A stretch of DNA of 9,056 nt from Acidaminococcaceae bacterium (GCA_022653215.1 JALCSJ010000087.1:1-9056), one strand, 5' to 3'. Positions 1-7,327 are shown, counted from the first letter of the stretch. Program-made: numbers and translations. The notes: generated by a model not told the origin, from the sequence alone.

Positions 1-1642
1 ATCCTTCGGCCAGTTGATCTACTACTTCCTCAGGATGGCCGGATTTAATTAAATACAGAGGATGTTTGTGAATATAAGTAGTCCAGATAAATTCCTCACG
101 CATTAGTCCAATGCCGTCGCAAGGCAAAGCAGAATACTTCTTAGCCAGATCAGGATCCCCTAAGTTCATATAAATCTTAGTCCCTGTTACAGGAACAGTT
201 TCTGCTGCAGGAGCACCAACTCCTACTACAGTCCCTGCTTGGGGAGCTTTTTCTTCTTCAATAAGTCCATCGTAAACAACTCCGTCTGTGGCAACTACGG
301 TGATTTCCTGACCGTCTTTGATAACGGTAGTGGCAGCAGCACCGCGGCTCTTGGTTCCTACGATACATGGAATACCAAGTTCACGGCTGACAATGGAAGC
401 ATGGCAGGTCATTCCGCCGCTATCGGTAACAATAGCTTTTGCTTTCTTCATGGCAGGAACCCAGTCAGGAGCAGTCATTTCCGTAACTAAAACTTCTCCG
501 GATTTGAATTGGTCAATGTCGGCAGGATCCAAAATAACATGAGCCTTGCCACATCCAGTACCCGGGCTGGCCGGCAAACCCTTTATAACTACTGTGCGTT
601 TTACGTTTTCTGTTGCTTTTGTCACTTTAGTCTCCTTCTTTTCTTTGTTTCTTCTGGACCATACTGTTTCGGGACGAGCCTGAAGCAGCCATACTTTATC
701 GGTTCTTTCATCAATACCCCATTCCATATCCATGTAGCACCCGTAATGCTTTTCAATTTTCTTGGCAAAACCGGCTAATTCCAAAATTTGCTCGTTGGTT
801 AATGTTTGTTTTTTCTGCAAAGCCTTAGGAACTTTTACTTCTTCGCAGCTGCCGCCCTTTTTGCGGATAAGCATAACATCTTGTTCATTAACAGTAGCGG
901 ACAAAATCTTCATATCTTTTTTGGAGACAATATAACTATCGGGAGTAACATTACCGCCTACTACGTATTCACCTAGGCCATAAGCTCCTTCAATCATAAT
1001 GTTCTTATCGTCTCCGTTGGCTACGTTAACGGTGAACATAACACCGGCTGCCTTGGAGAATACCATCATTTGTATAACCGCACTAAGAGCTAAAGACAGA
1101 TGATCATAGCCTTGTTTTTCACGATAATACACGGCACGGTCAGTGAAACAAGATGCATAACATTCTTTAACTTTTGCTATAACGTTCTTTGCTCCTTGAA
1201 TATTTAAATAAGTGTCCTGCTGTCCGGCGAAGCTGGCATCAGGCAGATCCTCTGCTGTAGCACTGGAACGCACTGCTACATAGGGGTTCATTTCTTTCAT
1301 TTTTTTGCCCAGTTCACCATACGCATCGCTAATGGCCTGCTGCAAATCCTTAGGCATTTCTTCGTCCATAATAGCTTTGCGGATACGGGAGCAGACATTA
1401 GCTAAAAGGTCGCTGTTTTCTACATCGGTCAGTTCAGCCAACATGGTGCGCAGTTTAACATCCAGTCCTGTTTCTTTCATAAAATATCTGTAGGCGAAAG
1501 CTGTAGTAGCAAAGCCATACGGCACCGGTACATCGGTCTTAGAAGTCAGTTCTCCCAAAGAAGAGGATTTACCTCCTACCAAGTCTACATCTTTTCTCTC
1601 TAATTGCTCAAACCATAATAAATATTCTTTAGATTTGTCCAT
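1..1642 (-). CDS. ppsA: Phosphoenolpyruvate synthase (pyruvate, water dikinase), N-terminal 547 codons, cut by window edge
   Basis: Converts pyruvate + ATP + water to PEP + AMP + phosphate, the cytoplasmic entry step of gluconeogenesis from pyruvate or lactate. The translation shows the pyruvate-phosphate-dikinase ATP-binding domain at about residues 18-350 (VGGKSSSLGE near residue 22, VRSSATAEDLP at 124-134, LLQARPETVW near its end). A lysine-rich linker follows, then the phosphohistidine swivelling domain with SGGMTCHASIV. The phosphorylated His is residue 414, close to His421 of the E. coli enzyme. The PEP/pyruvate-binding TIM barrel begins (DGIGLMREEFI) but is cut by the window edge; full-length relatives are about 790-880 residues. 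The start is ATG at 1642-1640, preceded by AAAGGAG seven bases upstream. It has its own promoter, with glyS ending upstream behind a terminator. The water-dikinase (PpsA) assignment rests on domain order and His position. A related PEP-utilising dikinase such as a rifampin phosphotransferase is much less likely. Confidence 0.95.
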   Translation of the reverse strand, partial: MDKSKEYLLWFEQLERKDVDLVGGKSSSLGELTSKTDVPVPYGFATTAFAYRYFMKETGLDVKLRTMLAELTDVENSDLLANVCSRIRKAIMDEEMPKDLQQAISDAYGELGKKMKEMNPYVAVRSSATAEDLPDASFAGQQDTYLNIQGAKNVIAKVKECYASCFTDRAVYYREKQGYDHLSLALSAVIQMMVFSKAAGVMFTVNVANGDDKNIMIEGAYGLGEYVVGGNVTPDSYIVSKKDMKILSATVNEQDVMLIRKKGGSCEEVKVPKALQKKQTLTNEQILELAGFAKKIEKHYGCYMDMEWGIDERTDKVWLLQARPETVWSRRNKEKKETKVTKATENVKRTVVIKGLPASPGTGCGKAHVILDPADIDQFKSGEVLVTEMTAPDWVPAMKKAKAIVTDSGGMTCHASIVSRELGIPCIVGTKSRGAAATTVIKDGQEITVVATDGVVYDGLIEEEKAPQAGTVVGVGAPAAETVPVTGTKIYMNLGDPDLAKKYSALPCDGIGLMREEFIWTTYIHKHPLYLIKSGHPEEVVDQLAEG

Positions 1643-1670
1643 ATTAGCTCTCCTTTATTGTACACTATTA

Positions 1671-1701
1671 ATATTCGTTCCCGAATATAGTATACACTAT
1701 A
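1671..1701. promoter_or_regulatory. Two overlapping inverted repeats at the ppsA promoter, candidate operator
   Basis: TATAGT-N4-ACTATA (1686-1701) is a perfect 6-bp-arm palindrome covering the -10 box and the expected start point. ATATTCG-N4-CGAATAT (1671-1688) is a perfect 7-bp-arm palindrome just downstream, sharing three bases with the first. In addition, TACACTAT occurs twice in the same orientation (1661-1668 and 1693-1700), 32 bp apart, which is about three helical turns. The placement over the -10 and +1 region fits a repressor site, but I recognise no specific regulator's box. A/T richness alone can produce such palindromes around a -10 box, so confidence is moderate. Confidence 0.4.
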
Positions 1702-1724
1702 TCACCAATATTGCATACTTTCAA
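1696..1724 (-). promoter_or_regulatory. Predicted SigA promoter of ppsA
   Basis: Read on the minus strand, TTGAAA (1724-1719) and TATAGT (1701-1696) are separated by exactly 17 bases, each matching the SigA consensus at 5 of 6 positions. The start point would fall near 1688-1690, giving a leader of about 47 bases before the ATG. The sequence upstream to about 1800 is A/T-rich and could act as an UP element. It is predicted from sequence only. Confidence 0.7.
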
Positions 1725-1810
1725 TAGGGCAATAAATATTCAGAAAATTTATCCGGCTTTATTTTTTCTGCATTTTTTTGCTAAAAGTTACTGCTTTAAA
1801 GCTGAACCAC

Positions 1811-1857
1811 AAAAGAGACTGTAATACAATGACTTTTTGTCATTATATTACAGTCTC
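1811..1857 (-). terminator. Rho-independent terminator of the glyQS operon
   Basis: Bases 1815-1833 pair with 1839-1857 in a 19-bp stem with one non-Watson-Crick position, around a five-base loop (1834-1838). On the minus strand it is followed by TTTT (1814-1811) and then a G/T-rich stretch. It lies 37 bases past the glyS stop codon. The T-tract is short, but the long stem makes termination likely. It separates glyQS from the ppsA promoter. Confidence 0.85.
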
Positions 1858-1893
1858 CTCAATTTGTTTTTTAATATATCGAGCGTTTTATTT

Positions 1894-3954
1894 TTATGCC
1901 ATTACCAACACAGAAATATCTCCTACGCCATTAAGCAGCTTCTTAACATCTTGAACCAGAGCCAGCCTGTTGTTCTTCACAGCCTCGTCCTTGTCCATAA
2001 TCATAACAGCGTCAAAGAATTTGTTAATAACCGGAGTTAAAGGTGTCAAAGCCTTTAAATACTCGTCATATTTAAAGCGGGCAGCCAAAGGAAATACTTT
2101 TTCATCTACTTCCTTAACAACAGTGTATAATTCTTTTTCTTCCGGTGTATTAAACAGTTCCGGCTTTACTTCTGCTTCCGTAGAAGCATTCTTGCAGATA
2201 TTGCAGACACGAGTGCCGGCCTGAATCAGTTCCTTAGCCTCTGCTGTTTCCACGTAAGCATTAAGAGCCAAAGTCCTCAGATAAATATCATACATATCCG
2301 TGTTGCGTTCGTCAGCCATTACAGCATCAATAACATCATAACGAATTCCCTGATCTGTCAGCATATTCTTAAGACGAAGTTTTATAAATTCCAGCACTTC
2401 TTTAATAAGTTTGGCTGTTTTATTTGTCTCGATTTTCAAAAGATAAAGTGCGCTGCCAACTAGTTTCATCATAGGAACATGCATTTTACCTTCAAGAATA
2501 ATGTTTAAGATACCAAGTGCCTGACGACGAAGGGCAAAGGGATCCTGAGAACCGGTAGGAGCCTCCCCCCTGCTAAATGTAGCAGTAATATTATCGATTT
2601 TATCCACAATGGCCAATATGCGGCCATTTTCGCTTTGAGGCAAAACATCTCCGGCAAAACGAGGCAGATAATGTTCAAATATATCTTGGGCTACTTCCGG
2701 TTTTTCTCCGTCCAATAGAGCGTATTCCTTGCCCATAACACCTTGCAGTTCAGTAAATTCAATAACCATGCCGGTAACTAAATCTGCCTTGCACAATCTG
2801 GCAGCCCGTTCCAAATCCTCTACATTGGATTTGGCTTGCAGTGCATAGTGAAGAGCCTTAGCAGCTCCTGCCAACCTTTCGGTTTTTTCGTACATATTGC
2901 CCAAACCACGTTGGAAAGAAACATCTTTTAATGCTTCTCTATGCTGTTCCAAAGTCTTCTTCCTATCATTGTCAAAGAAGAATACCGCATCATCCAAACG
3001 AGCTCTCAGAACTCTTTCATTGCCATGTGCAACAATATCCAGATGCTCTTTGCCGCCGTTACGGACAGTAATGAATTTAGCCATAAGTTTACCTGTGGCA
3101 TCTACCATAGGAAAATATCTCTGGTGATCACGCATAGGAGTAATAATAGCCGGCTCAGGCAATCTTAAATATTTTTCATCAATATGACCGCATAAAGCAG
3201 TGGGATACTCTACCAGATAGGTAACTTCTTCCAAAAGACCGGGTTCAATAACTGCCTTGCCCCCTTCTTTTTTAGCTGCTTCTTCTACTTCTTCTTTAAT
3301 CATAGCCCTACGTTTATCTACGTCAGCAATAACAAAATTATCCATTAAAACCTGTTCGTAATCACCGGCAGTGGGAATGGCAACAAATTTATTGCTTAGT
3401 ACCCTGTGACCCCAAGTTTCATTGGAACTCTTAACATCATTAACTTCCACAGGAATAACTGTGCTGTCAAGCAGCGCCACCATCCATCTGATAGGACGTA
3501 CAAAACCAAATTCGTAATCAGCCCAGCGCATGGTTTTAGGGAAATTCATAGAATGAATTATATTATCTAAAAGTGCCGGCAAGAGTTCAACGGTAGGTTG
3601 TCCTTTTAAATGCTTTACAGCATAAACATAACCATCCCTTTGTTCCAATGTGCTGACATCTACTCCCTTGCCTCTAGCAAATCCCTGTGCTGCTTTAGAA
3701 GGTTTTCCTTCAGCATCAAAGGCTATTTTCAGAGCAGGTCCTTTATATTCTTCGGTACTGTCTTTTTGTGTATCGGCTAAATCATTGACTAAAAAAGCCA
3801 TCCGCCTTGGTGTACCGTAAATTTTAACAGAAGCAAAAGGTATACGTGCCTCTGTTAATTTATTCTCTGCTAATTCTTTGTATTGTGATAAAATGCCATC
3901 CATATATTGAGCAGGCATTTCTGCTGTGCCAATTTCGAATAGTAATTTTTTCAT
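1894..3954 (-). CDS. glyS: Glycyl-tRNA synthetase beta subunit
   Basis: This is the beta subunit of the bacterial alpha2-beta2 glycyl-tRNA synthetase. It binds and positions tRNA-Gly in the cytoplasm, while the alpha subunit forms glycyl-adenylate. At 686 residues it has the usual family length. Recognisable blocks are the N-terminal LLFEIGTAEMP, GTPRRMA (47-53), RPIRWMVALLD (153-163), MRDHQRYFP (274-282), RVLRARLDDAVFFF (314-327), the HD-like region with CKADLVTGMVIEFTELQG (388-405), DPFALRRQALGIL (471-483), and a C-terminal DALR-type anticodon-binding helical region. The ATG at 3954-3952 shares one base with the glyQ stop (TAATG), and an AGAGAGG element lies about ten bases upstream inside the end of glyQ, so translational coupling is likely. 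Its transcription depends on the T-box upstream of glyQ. No disruption is seen. Confidence 0.98.
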   Translation of the reverse strand: MKKLLFEIGTAEMPAQYMDGILSQYKELAENKLTEARIPFASVKIYGTPRRMAFLVNDLADTQKDSTEEYKGPALKIAFDAEGKPSKAAQGFARGKGVDVSTLEQRDGYVYAVKHLKGQPTVELLPALLDNIIHSMNFPKTMRWADYEFGFVRPIRWMVALLDSTVIPVEVNDVKSSNETWGHRVLSNKFVAIPTAGDYEQVLMDNFVIADVDKRRAMIKEEVEEAAKKEGGKAVIEPGLLEEVTYLVEYPTALCGHIDEKYLRLPEPAIITPMRDHQRYFPMVDATGKLMAKFITVRNGGKEHLDIVAHGNERVLRARLDDAVFFFDNDRKKTLEQHREALKDVSFQRGLGNMYEKTERLAGAAKALHYALQAKSNVEDLERAARLCKADLVTGMVIEFTELQGVMGKEYALLDGEKPEVAQDIFEHYLPRFAGDVLPQSENGRILAIVDKIDNITATFSRGEAPTGSQDPFALRRQALGILNIILEGKMHVPMMKLVGSALYLLKIETNKTAKLIKEVLEFIKLRLKNMLTDQGIRYDVIDAVMADERNTDMYDIYLRTLALNAYVETAEAKELIQAGTRVCNICKNASTEAEVKPELFNTPEEKELYTVVKEVDEKVFPLAARFKYDEYLKALTPLTPVINKFFDAVMIMDKDEAVKNNRLALVQDVKKLLNGVGDISVLVMA

Positions 3955-4832
3955 TATTTAGCACCTCTCTTCAAAAGTGGATAGCCCATTTCCTTACGCT
4001 GCTCTACATATGCAGCTGCGCACAATCTAGCCATAGCGCGGACTCTGCCGATATAAGCAGTACGCTCGCTAACGCTGATGGCCCCTCTGGAATCCAACAA
4101 ATTAAAAGTATGAGAGCACTTGAGAACATAGTCATAAGCAGGACGAACATAGCCCAGCTCAATTACCCTTTTAGCTTCTTTTTCGTATTTATTGAACAGA
4201 TCAAAGAGCAAATCTGTATCAGCTATGTCAAAGCTGTAGGTAGATTGCTCTACTTCATTCATATGGAACACATCACCATAGGTAATGTTGTCAACCCATT
4301 GAATATCATAAACATTTTCTACCCCTTGGATATACATGGCTAAACGTTCCAAACCATACGTAATTTCTACGGCAACAGGTTTAATATCGATACTGCCTAC
4401 TTGCTGGAAAAAAGTAAATTGCGTAATTTCCATACCATCCAGCCATACTTCCCAACCCATGCCCCAGGCTCCCAAAGTAGGAGATTCCCAGTTATCTTCC
4501 ACGAAGCGAATATCATGTTCGTTAGCATGGATACCAAGCTCTTCCAAGCTTTCCAAATACATTTCCTGAATATTGGCAGGTGAAGGCTGCATAATCAATT
4601 GAAATTGGTGATGCTGATACAATCTGTTGGGGTTATCACCGTAACGACCGTCAGCAGGACGTCTGGATGGTTCCACATAACACACATTCCATGGTTCGGG
4701 TCCCAGTACAGACAAGAAAGTAGCAGGGTTCATAGTCCCGGCGCCTTTTTCAATGTCGTAAGGTTGAGCCATAATGCATTTTTGTTTGGCCCAATAGGCT
4801 TGCAAATTCAAAATAATCGTTTGAAAATCCAT
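3954..4832 (-). CDS. glyQ: Glycyl-tRNA synthetase alpha subunit
   Basis: This is the alpha subunit of the tetrameric class II glycyl-tRNA synthetase and carries the catalytic core that activates glycine with ATP. I start it at ATG 4832-4830 (protein begins MDFQTI), giving 292 residues, the usual GlyQ length. AGGAGGAG lies six bases upstream. The frame stays open upstream to an ATG at 4991, but that extension crosses the T-box and its terminator and has no ribosome binding site, so I reject it. Visible motifs are AGTMNPATFL (31-40), the motif-2 region VEPSRRPADGRYGDNPNR (53-70), the FVEDNWESPTLGAWGMGWEV block (110-129), and motif 3 in EITYGLERLAMY (156-167). It is the first gene of glyQS, overlaps glyS by one base, and is controlled by the glycine T-box leader. 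Confidence 0.97.
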   Translation of the reverse strand: MDFQTIILNLQAYWAKQKCIMAQPYDIEKGAGTMNPATFLSVLGPEPWNVCYVEPSRRPADGRYGDNPNRLYQHHQFQLIMQPSPANIQEMYLESLEELGIHANEHDIRFVEDNWESPTLGAWGMGWEVWLDGMEITQFTFFQQVGSIDIKPVAVEITYGLERLAMYIQGVENVYDIQWVDNITYGDVFHMNEVEQSTYSFDIADTDLLFDLFNKYEKEAKRVIELGYVRPAYDYVLKCSHTFNLLDSRGAISVSERTAYIGRVRAMARLCAAAYVEQRKEMGYPLLKRGAK

Positions 4833-4845
4833 TTTTTCTCCTCCT

Positions 4846-4905
4846 AAATAAAAACTCCCATCTCTGTAACATAGATAGGAATTATCTATATTACAGGGAC
4901 GGGAG
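4846..4905 (-). terminator. Attenuator terminator of the glyQS T-box
   Basis: Bases 4855-4877 pair with 4883-4905 in a 23-bp stem, with three positions that become G-U pairs in RNA, around a five-base loop (4878-4882). The minus strand then reads TTTTTATTT before the glyQ ribosome binding site. The upstream arm contains the CCCTG needed for the antiterminator, so the two folds are mutually exclusive, as expected for a transcriptional T-box. Confidence 0.92.
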
Positions 4906-4998
4906 TATAGCTTCCGCGGTTCCACCCTGCTTGCTGCCGAAACAGCCTCTCTGGTGATATTATACAAGCTCCGGGTCGCCACACCTTTCATCGCTTAC
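4855..4998 (-). promoter_or_regulatory. Glycine T-box leader (tRNA-Gly-sensing attenuator) of glyQS
   Basis: The minus strand carries the canonical T-box AGGGTGGAACCGCG at 4928-4915, which binds the NCCA end of uncharged tRNA. A stem III-like element with GCTG/CAGC arms lies immediately upstream (about 4946-4933). The antiterminator can form by pairing CAGGG at the T-box with CCCTG at 4898-4894, which excludes the terminator at 4855-4905. Uncharged tRNA-Gly should therefore allow readthrough into glyQ. Stem I is very short: only about 70 bases separate the predicted start point from the T-box. Candidate glycine specifiers are GGT (4985-4983) after GATGAA, GGC (4980-4978) and GGA (4972-4970); I cannot choose between them. 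The T-box identity is firm, but the stem I fold is uncertain. Confidence 0.92.
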
Positions 4999-5004
4999 TA
5001 AGCA

Positions 5005-5033
5005 AATATAGCAAACTGACCAATGTTTGTCAA
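5005..5033 (-). promoter_or_regulatory. Predicted SigA promoter of glyQS
   Basis: On the minus strand, TTGACA (5033-5028) is a perfect -35 box, followed after exactly 17 bases by TATATT (5010-5005), a 5-of-6 -10 box. The start point should lie near 4998-4999. The -35 box begins only ten bases after the stop codon of the upstream 160-residue gene, and no terminator separates them, so the leader may also receive readthrough from that operon. Confidence 0.85.
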
Positions 5034-5043
5034 GTTAAATCGC

Positions 5044-5526
5044 CTATATGCCAAAATACTTATAAACCTGGTCTACCATAATTTGGGCATCTTCCGGACT
5101 GTAGCCAACCCATTGGCACATATTTATAAGTCCTTCCAATTGGGTCTTAAGATATTTCTCAAATTTTTCCTGATTCAGTGCCATATTATCCCCTTGGAGT
5201 TTACCATCGGAACATTCCAAAATAGTAAGGAATTTCAAGGTTTCTCCTTGTTTTTCCGCCAAGTAGAACATAAACGGAAATTGGGCATTTAACCTGCGGA
5301 TAAAACTGCGGGTTTCTTTCCCCTGCCAAATTTCCTGAGGTGTGAAACCGGCAAATTCCAAAGCGAATTCTCCGCAAAACTTTCCGGCATATTCCTTATG
5401 CTGGCCAACAAAAGACAGTAAATCAAAATACCGTCCGGTAATACCCTGTTCCAGTTCTTCCTTGCTGACACGTAAAGCAATATAGTTGTGATTTTCCAAA
5501 TACTCTTCAATATCGTCTGTAGCCAT
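5044..5526 (-). CDS. Uncharacterised 160-residue soluble protein
   Basis: I do not recognise the family. The start is ATG 5526-5524 with a full AGGAGG about eight bases upstream; the stop is TAG at 5046-5044. The protein looks soluble and cytoplasmic: there is no signal peptide or membrane segment, the N-terminus is acidic (MATDDIEEYLENHN), the middle is aromatic-rich (FPFMFYLAEKQGETLKFLT, 83-101), and the C-terminus is probably helical (residues about 118-160). Three cysteines (51, 105, 137) are spread out with no metal-binding pattern. It starts 26 bases after the stop of the glycosyltransferase gene, so the two are probably co-transcribed, and it ends just before the glyQS promoter. The good ribosome binding site, normal codon use and operon position argue that it is real. 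Context alone does not give a function. Confidence 0.85.
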   Translation of the reverse strand: MATDDIEEYLENHNYIALRVSKEELEQGITGRYFDLLSFVGQHKEYAGKFCGEFALEFAGFTPQEIWQGKETRSFIRRLNAQFPFMFYLAEKQGETLKFLTILECSDGKLQGDNMALNQEKFEKYLKTQLEGLINMCQWVGYSPEDAQIMVDQVYKYFGI

Positions 5527-5552
5527 TAATTCGTCCTCCTAAAATTATTCCA

Positions 5553-7175
5553 TTATTTAGGTGTAACTATACTCCATACACCCGGAAGGTTCTTAATATG
5601 CCAGTCTCCCGGCAAATCTCTATGAAGCCTATCTTCGTTTCTCGTCTTCATAAAAATAGCAATATTTTTTTTGCCTTTAACCTCACTTAATCCAGCCATA
5701 GGCATAACATTTTTGTCTGCCCAGCTAAAACCATGAGGTTTCAGTTTATTCTCTTCTCTGTCCTCAACAATTGCCGTAATAGTACGATTGGTATAATATA
5801 CTCCTGAAGTTGGATAATCTCCCAAAGAATAGAGTTCTACGCTTTTCGGTATATTAGCATTAACATATTCTGCCGCTTTCATGGCAGTAGCATTATACAT
5901 CATAGGTTCCGCTAAGACTTTAATGCTGACAAAAATAAACAAATAGGTTGTACCGGCAATTAGGCCAAGGGTTTTACACCAAGGTGCTCCCTTAATTCTG
6001 CCATATGAGGCATACAGTACAAGGAAAAAGCATACTGCAGTCAATGCCATAGTGCTTTCCCCATTTGTTAAAATATCTGAAGCCATCATCGGCAAAAGAA
6101 CAGCTGTCACGGCCAAAGCACCATAAACGATAATATTGATACCCAGCACACCTTTGAAATTCAGCTTTTCTTTTTCATCCATTACATGATTTGCCAAGAG
6201 ATATGCCAATGGCAGTAAAATCGGATAAGTATATGTTATATATTTGGTAGCCATATTTTGGTAGAAAAAGAAAATTACGAATACCCATAAAAGCATGAAC
6301 TTTTCTCTAGGTTGTGGCATAGCCCACTTTCCGTCTTTCCTGATTATGGCTTTGATGGTACCCGGCAGAAATCCTATCCAAGCAAAACTTGCCAAAATAT
6401 TAATAGCCGTATAATAGTAAATCACATTATCCCTAGGGTGCTCGGAAACTGTGGCACGCAGGAAATTATGAGTGCCGAAAAATTGTCCGAAGAAATCTGC
6501 ATGAAGATGGAACATAGCTCCATACCAAGGTCCGGCCACCAGTAAGAACAAAACTGTTCCGGAAATAAGTTTAGCTTTGCCCAGTTCACGCCAGTTTTTC
6601 TCCCAAATAAGAAAGAGAACTAAAATTAAGCCGGGAAGTAAAAAGCCAATCGGTCCCTTGGTTAAAGTTGCTAAAGCAGAGAAAACGTAAGTGCCATAGT
6701 AATAATTTTTGTTTGTTCCCGAATAAGCAAGATAGAAAAACAGCAAAGCTCCGTTAAAGAAGAAAAACAACATACCGTCTGTTAAGATTGATTTGGAAAT
6801 AGCGAAAAATTCAATAGTGGTCAAAAGCATTATGCCGCTTAAAAGAGCAACTTTCTCAGAATAGAGTTTTTTAGCTCCCCAGACAGTTAAGGCCATTCCT
6901 GCCACACCTGATAAAGCAGGGAAAAATCTGGCGCCAAATTCTGTAAAACCAAATATTTTGAAGCCCAAAGCAATAAGCCAGTACGACATAATTGGTTTAT
7001 CGTACCAATATCTGCCATAAATTTGCGGCGAGACCCAATCTCCGCTTAGCACCATTTCCTTTGCTGTTTGCGAATAATTTGATTCTACGCTATCAGTAAT
7101 AGGCAGTGCCCAGTTATTGAAAAACAACAACAAAATAACTGCCAACCAAAAAACAATCCAGTATTGCTTTTTCAT
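5553..7175 (-). CDS. ArnT/PMT-like polytopic membrane glycosyltransferase (GT-C fold)
   Basis: An integral membrane transferase that would move a sugar from a polyprenyl-phosphate carrier to an envelope acceptor on the outer face of the cytoplasmic membrane. The 540-residue translation opens with a membrane helix (5-25), then an extracytoplasmic loop with acidic residues D28 and E31 at the GT-C catalytic position and the family signature around SGDWVSP (44-50) and YDKP (58-61). Further family marks are LTDGM (131-135), TKGPIGFLLPG (172-182), AGPWY (214-218), HPRDN (246-250) and the ATKYITYTYPILLPLAYLLA helix. Many hydrophobic helices follow, and the last roughly 100 residues look like a soluble extracytoplasmic domain. 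I start at ATG 7175-7173 (MKKQYW) behind GGGGGAG; TTG 7247 or ATG 7238 would add a polar tail with poorer ribosome binding sites. The acceptor cannot be told from sequence: lipid A, another glycolipid, a glycan or a protein are all possible. Confidence 0.9.
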   Translation of the reverse strand: MKKQYWIVFWLAVILLLFFNNWALPITDSVESNYSQTAKEMVLSGDWVSPQIYGRYWYDKPIMSYWLIALGFKIFGFTEFGARFFPALSGVAGMALTVWGAKKLYSEKVALLSGIMLLTTIEFFAISKSILTDGMLFFFFNGALLFFYLAYSGTNKNYYYGTYVFSALATLTKGPIGFLLPGLILVLFLIWEKNWRELGKAKLISGTVLFLLVAGPWYGAMFHLHADFFGQFFGTHNFLRATVSEHPRDNVIYYYTAINILASFAWIGFLPGTIKAIIRKDGKWAMPQPREKFMLLWVFVIFFFYQNMATKYITYTYPILLPLAYLLANHVMDEKEKLNFKGVLGINIIVYGALAVTAVLLPMMASDILTNGESTMALTAVCFFLVLYASYGRIKGAPWCKTLGLIAGTTYLFIFVSIKVLAEPMMYNATAMKAAEYVNANIPKSVELYSLGDYPTSGVYYTNRTITAIVEDREENKLKPHGFSWADKNVMPMAGLSEVKGKKNIAIFMKTRNEDRLHRDLPGDWHIKNLPGVWSIVTPK

Positions 7176-7248
7176 AAGACGTTTCTCCCCCAGGAAAATA
7201 ATAAATTCTTGCTCAACAAAACCTCGTTTTTTATACATCCGTCTCAAT

Positions 7249-7278
7249 ACAATATCATATTATAGGCACTTTTGACAA
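7249..7278 (-). promoter_or_regulatory. Possible promoter of the glycosyltransferase operon
   Basis: On the minus strand, TTGTCA (7278-7273) is a 5-of-6 -35 box, followed after 18 bases by TATTGT (7254-7249) with an extended TG motif. A perfect TATAAT also lies at 7264-7259 but lacks a convincing -35 at the right distance. One of these probably drives the operon, since a terminator closes the tRNA unit directly upstream. I cannot decide which. Confidence 0.45.
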
Positions 7279-7287
7279 GAAATAACT

Positions 7288-7317
7288 AAAAAAAACCGCA
7301 GACTATGTCTGCGGTTT
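7288..7317 (-). terminator. Rho-independent terminator after tRNA-Ala
   Basis: AAACCGCAGAC (7293-7303) and GTCTGCGGTTT (7307-7317) are a perfect 11-bp inverted repeat around a three-base spacer. The minus strand then reads a run of eight T (7295-7288, partly in the stem). It starts 10 bases after the tRNA 3' end. The plus-strand side is also T-rich, but no plus-strand gene ends here. Confidence 0.92.
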
Positions 7318-7327
7318 GATTTTTTAG

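Noticed and set aside
239..778. Plus-strand open frames opposite ppsA
   Set aside because: They are shadows of the conserved minus-strand ppsA frame, which shows all its domain motifs intact.
1671..1688. ATATTCG-N4-CGAATAT as a LexA box
   Set aside because: The Firmicute LexA site has CGAAC-N4-GTTCG polarity; here the arms read ATTCG-N4-CGAAT, the wrong order, and ppsA is not a damage-response gene.
3846..4343. 165-codon plus-strand open frame antisense to glyS and glyQ
   Set aside because: It lies wholly opposite two conserved genes, has no ribosome binding site of note, and its protein resembles no family.
1815..4905. CTGTAATATA shared by the glyS terminator and the T-box terminator arm
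   Set aside because: It is a ten-base A/T-rich match inside two unrelated stems; too short to call a repeat family.
4833..4991. N-terminal extension of GlyQ from the ATG at 4991
   Set aside because: It covers the T-box and attenuator, lacks a ribosome binding site, and would make the protein 53 residues longer than the family.
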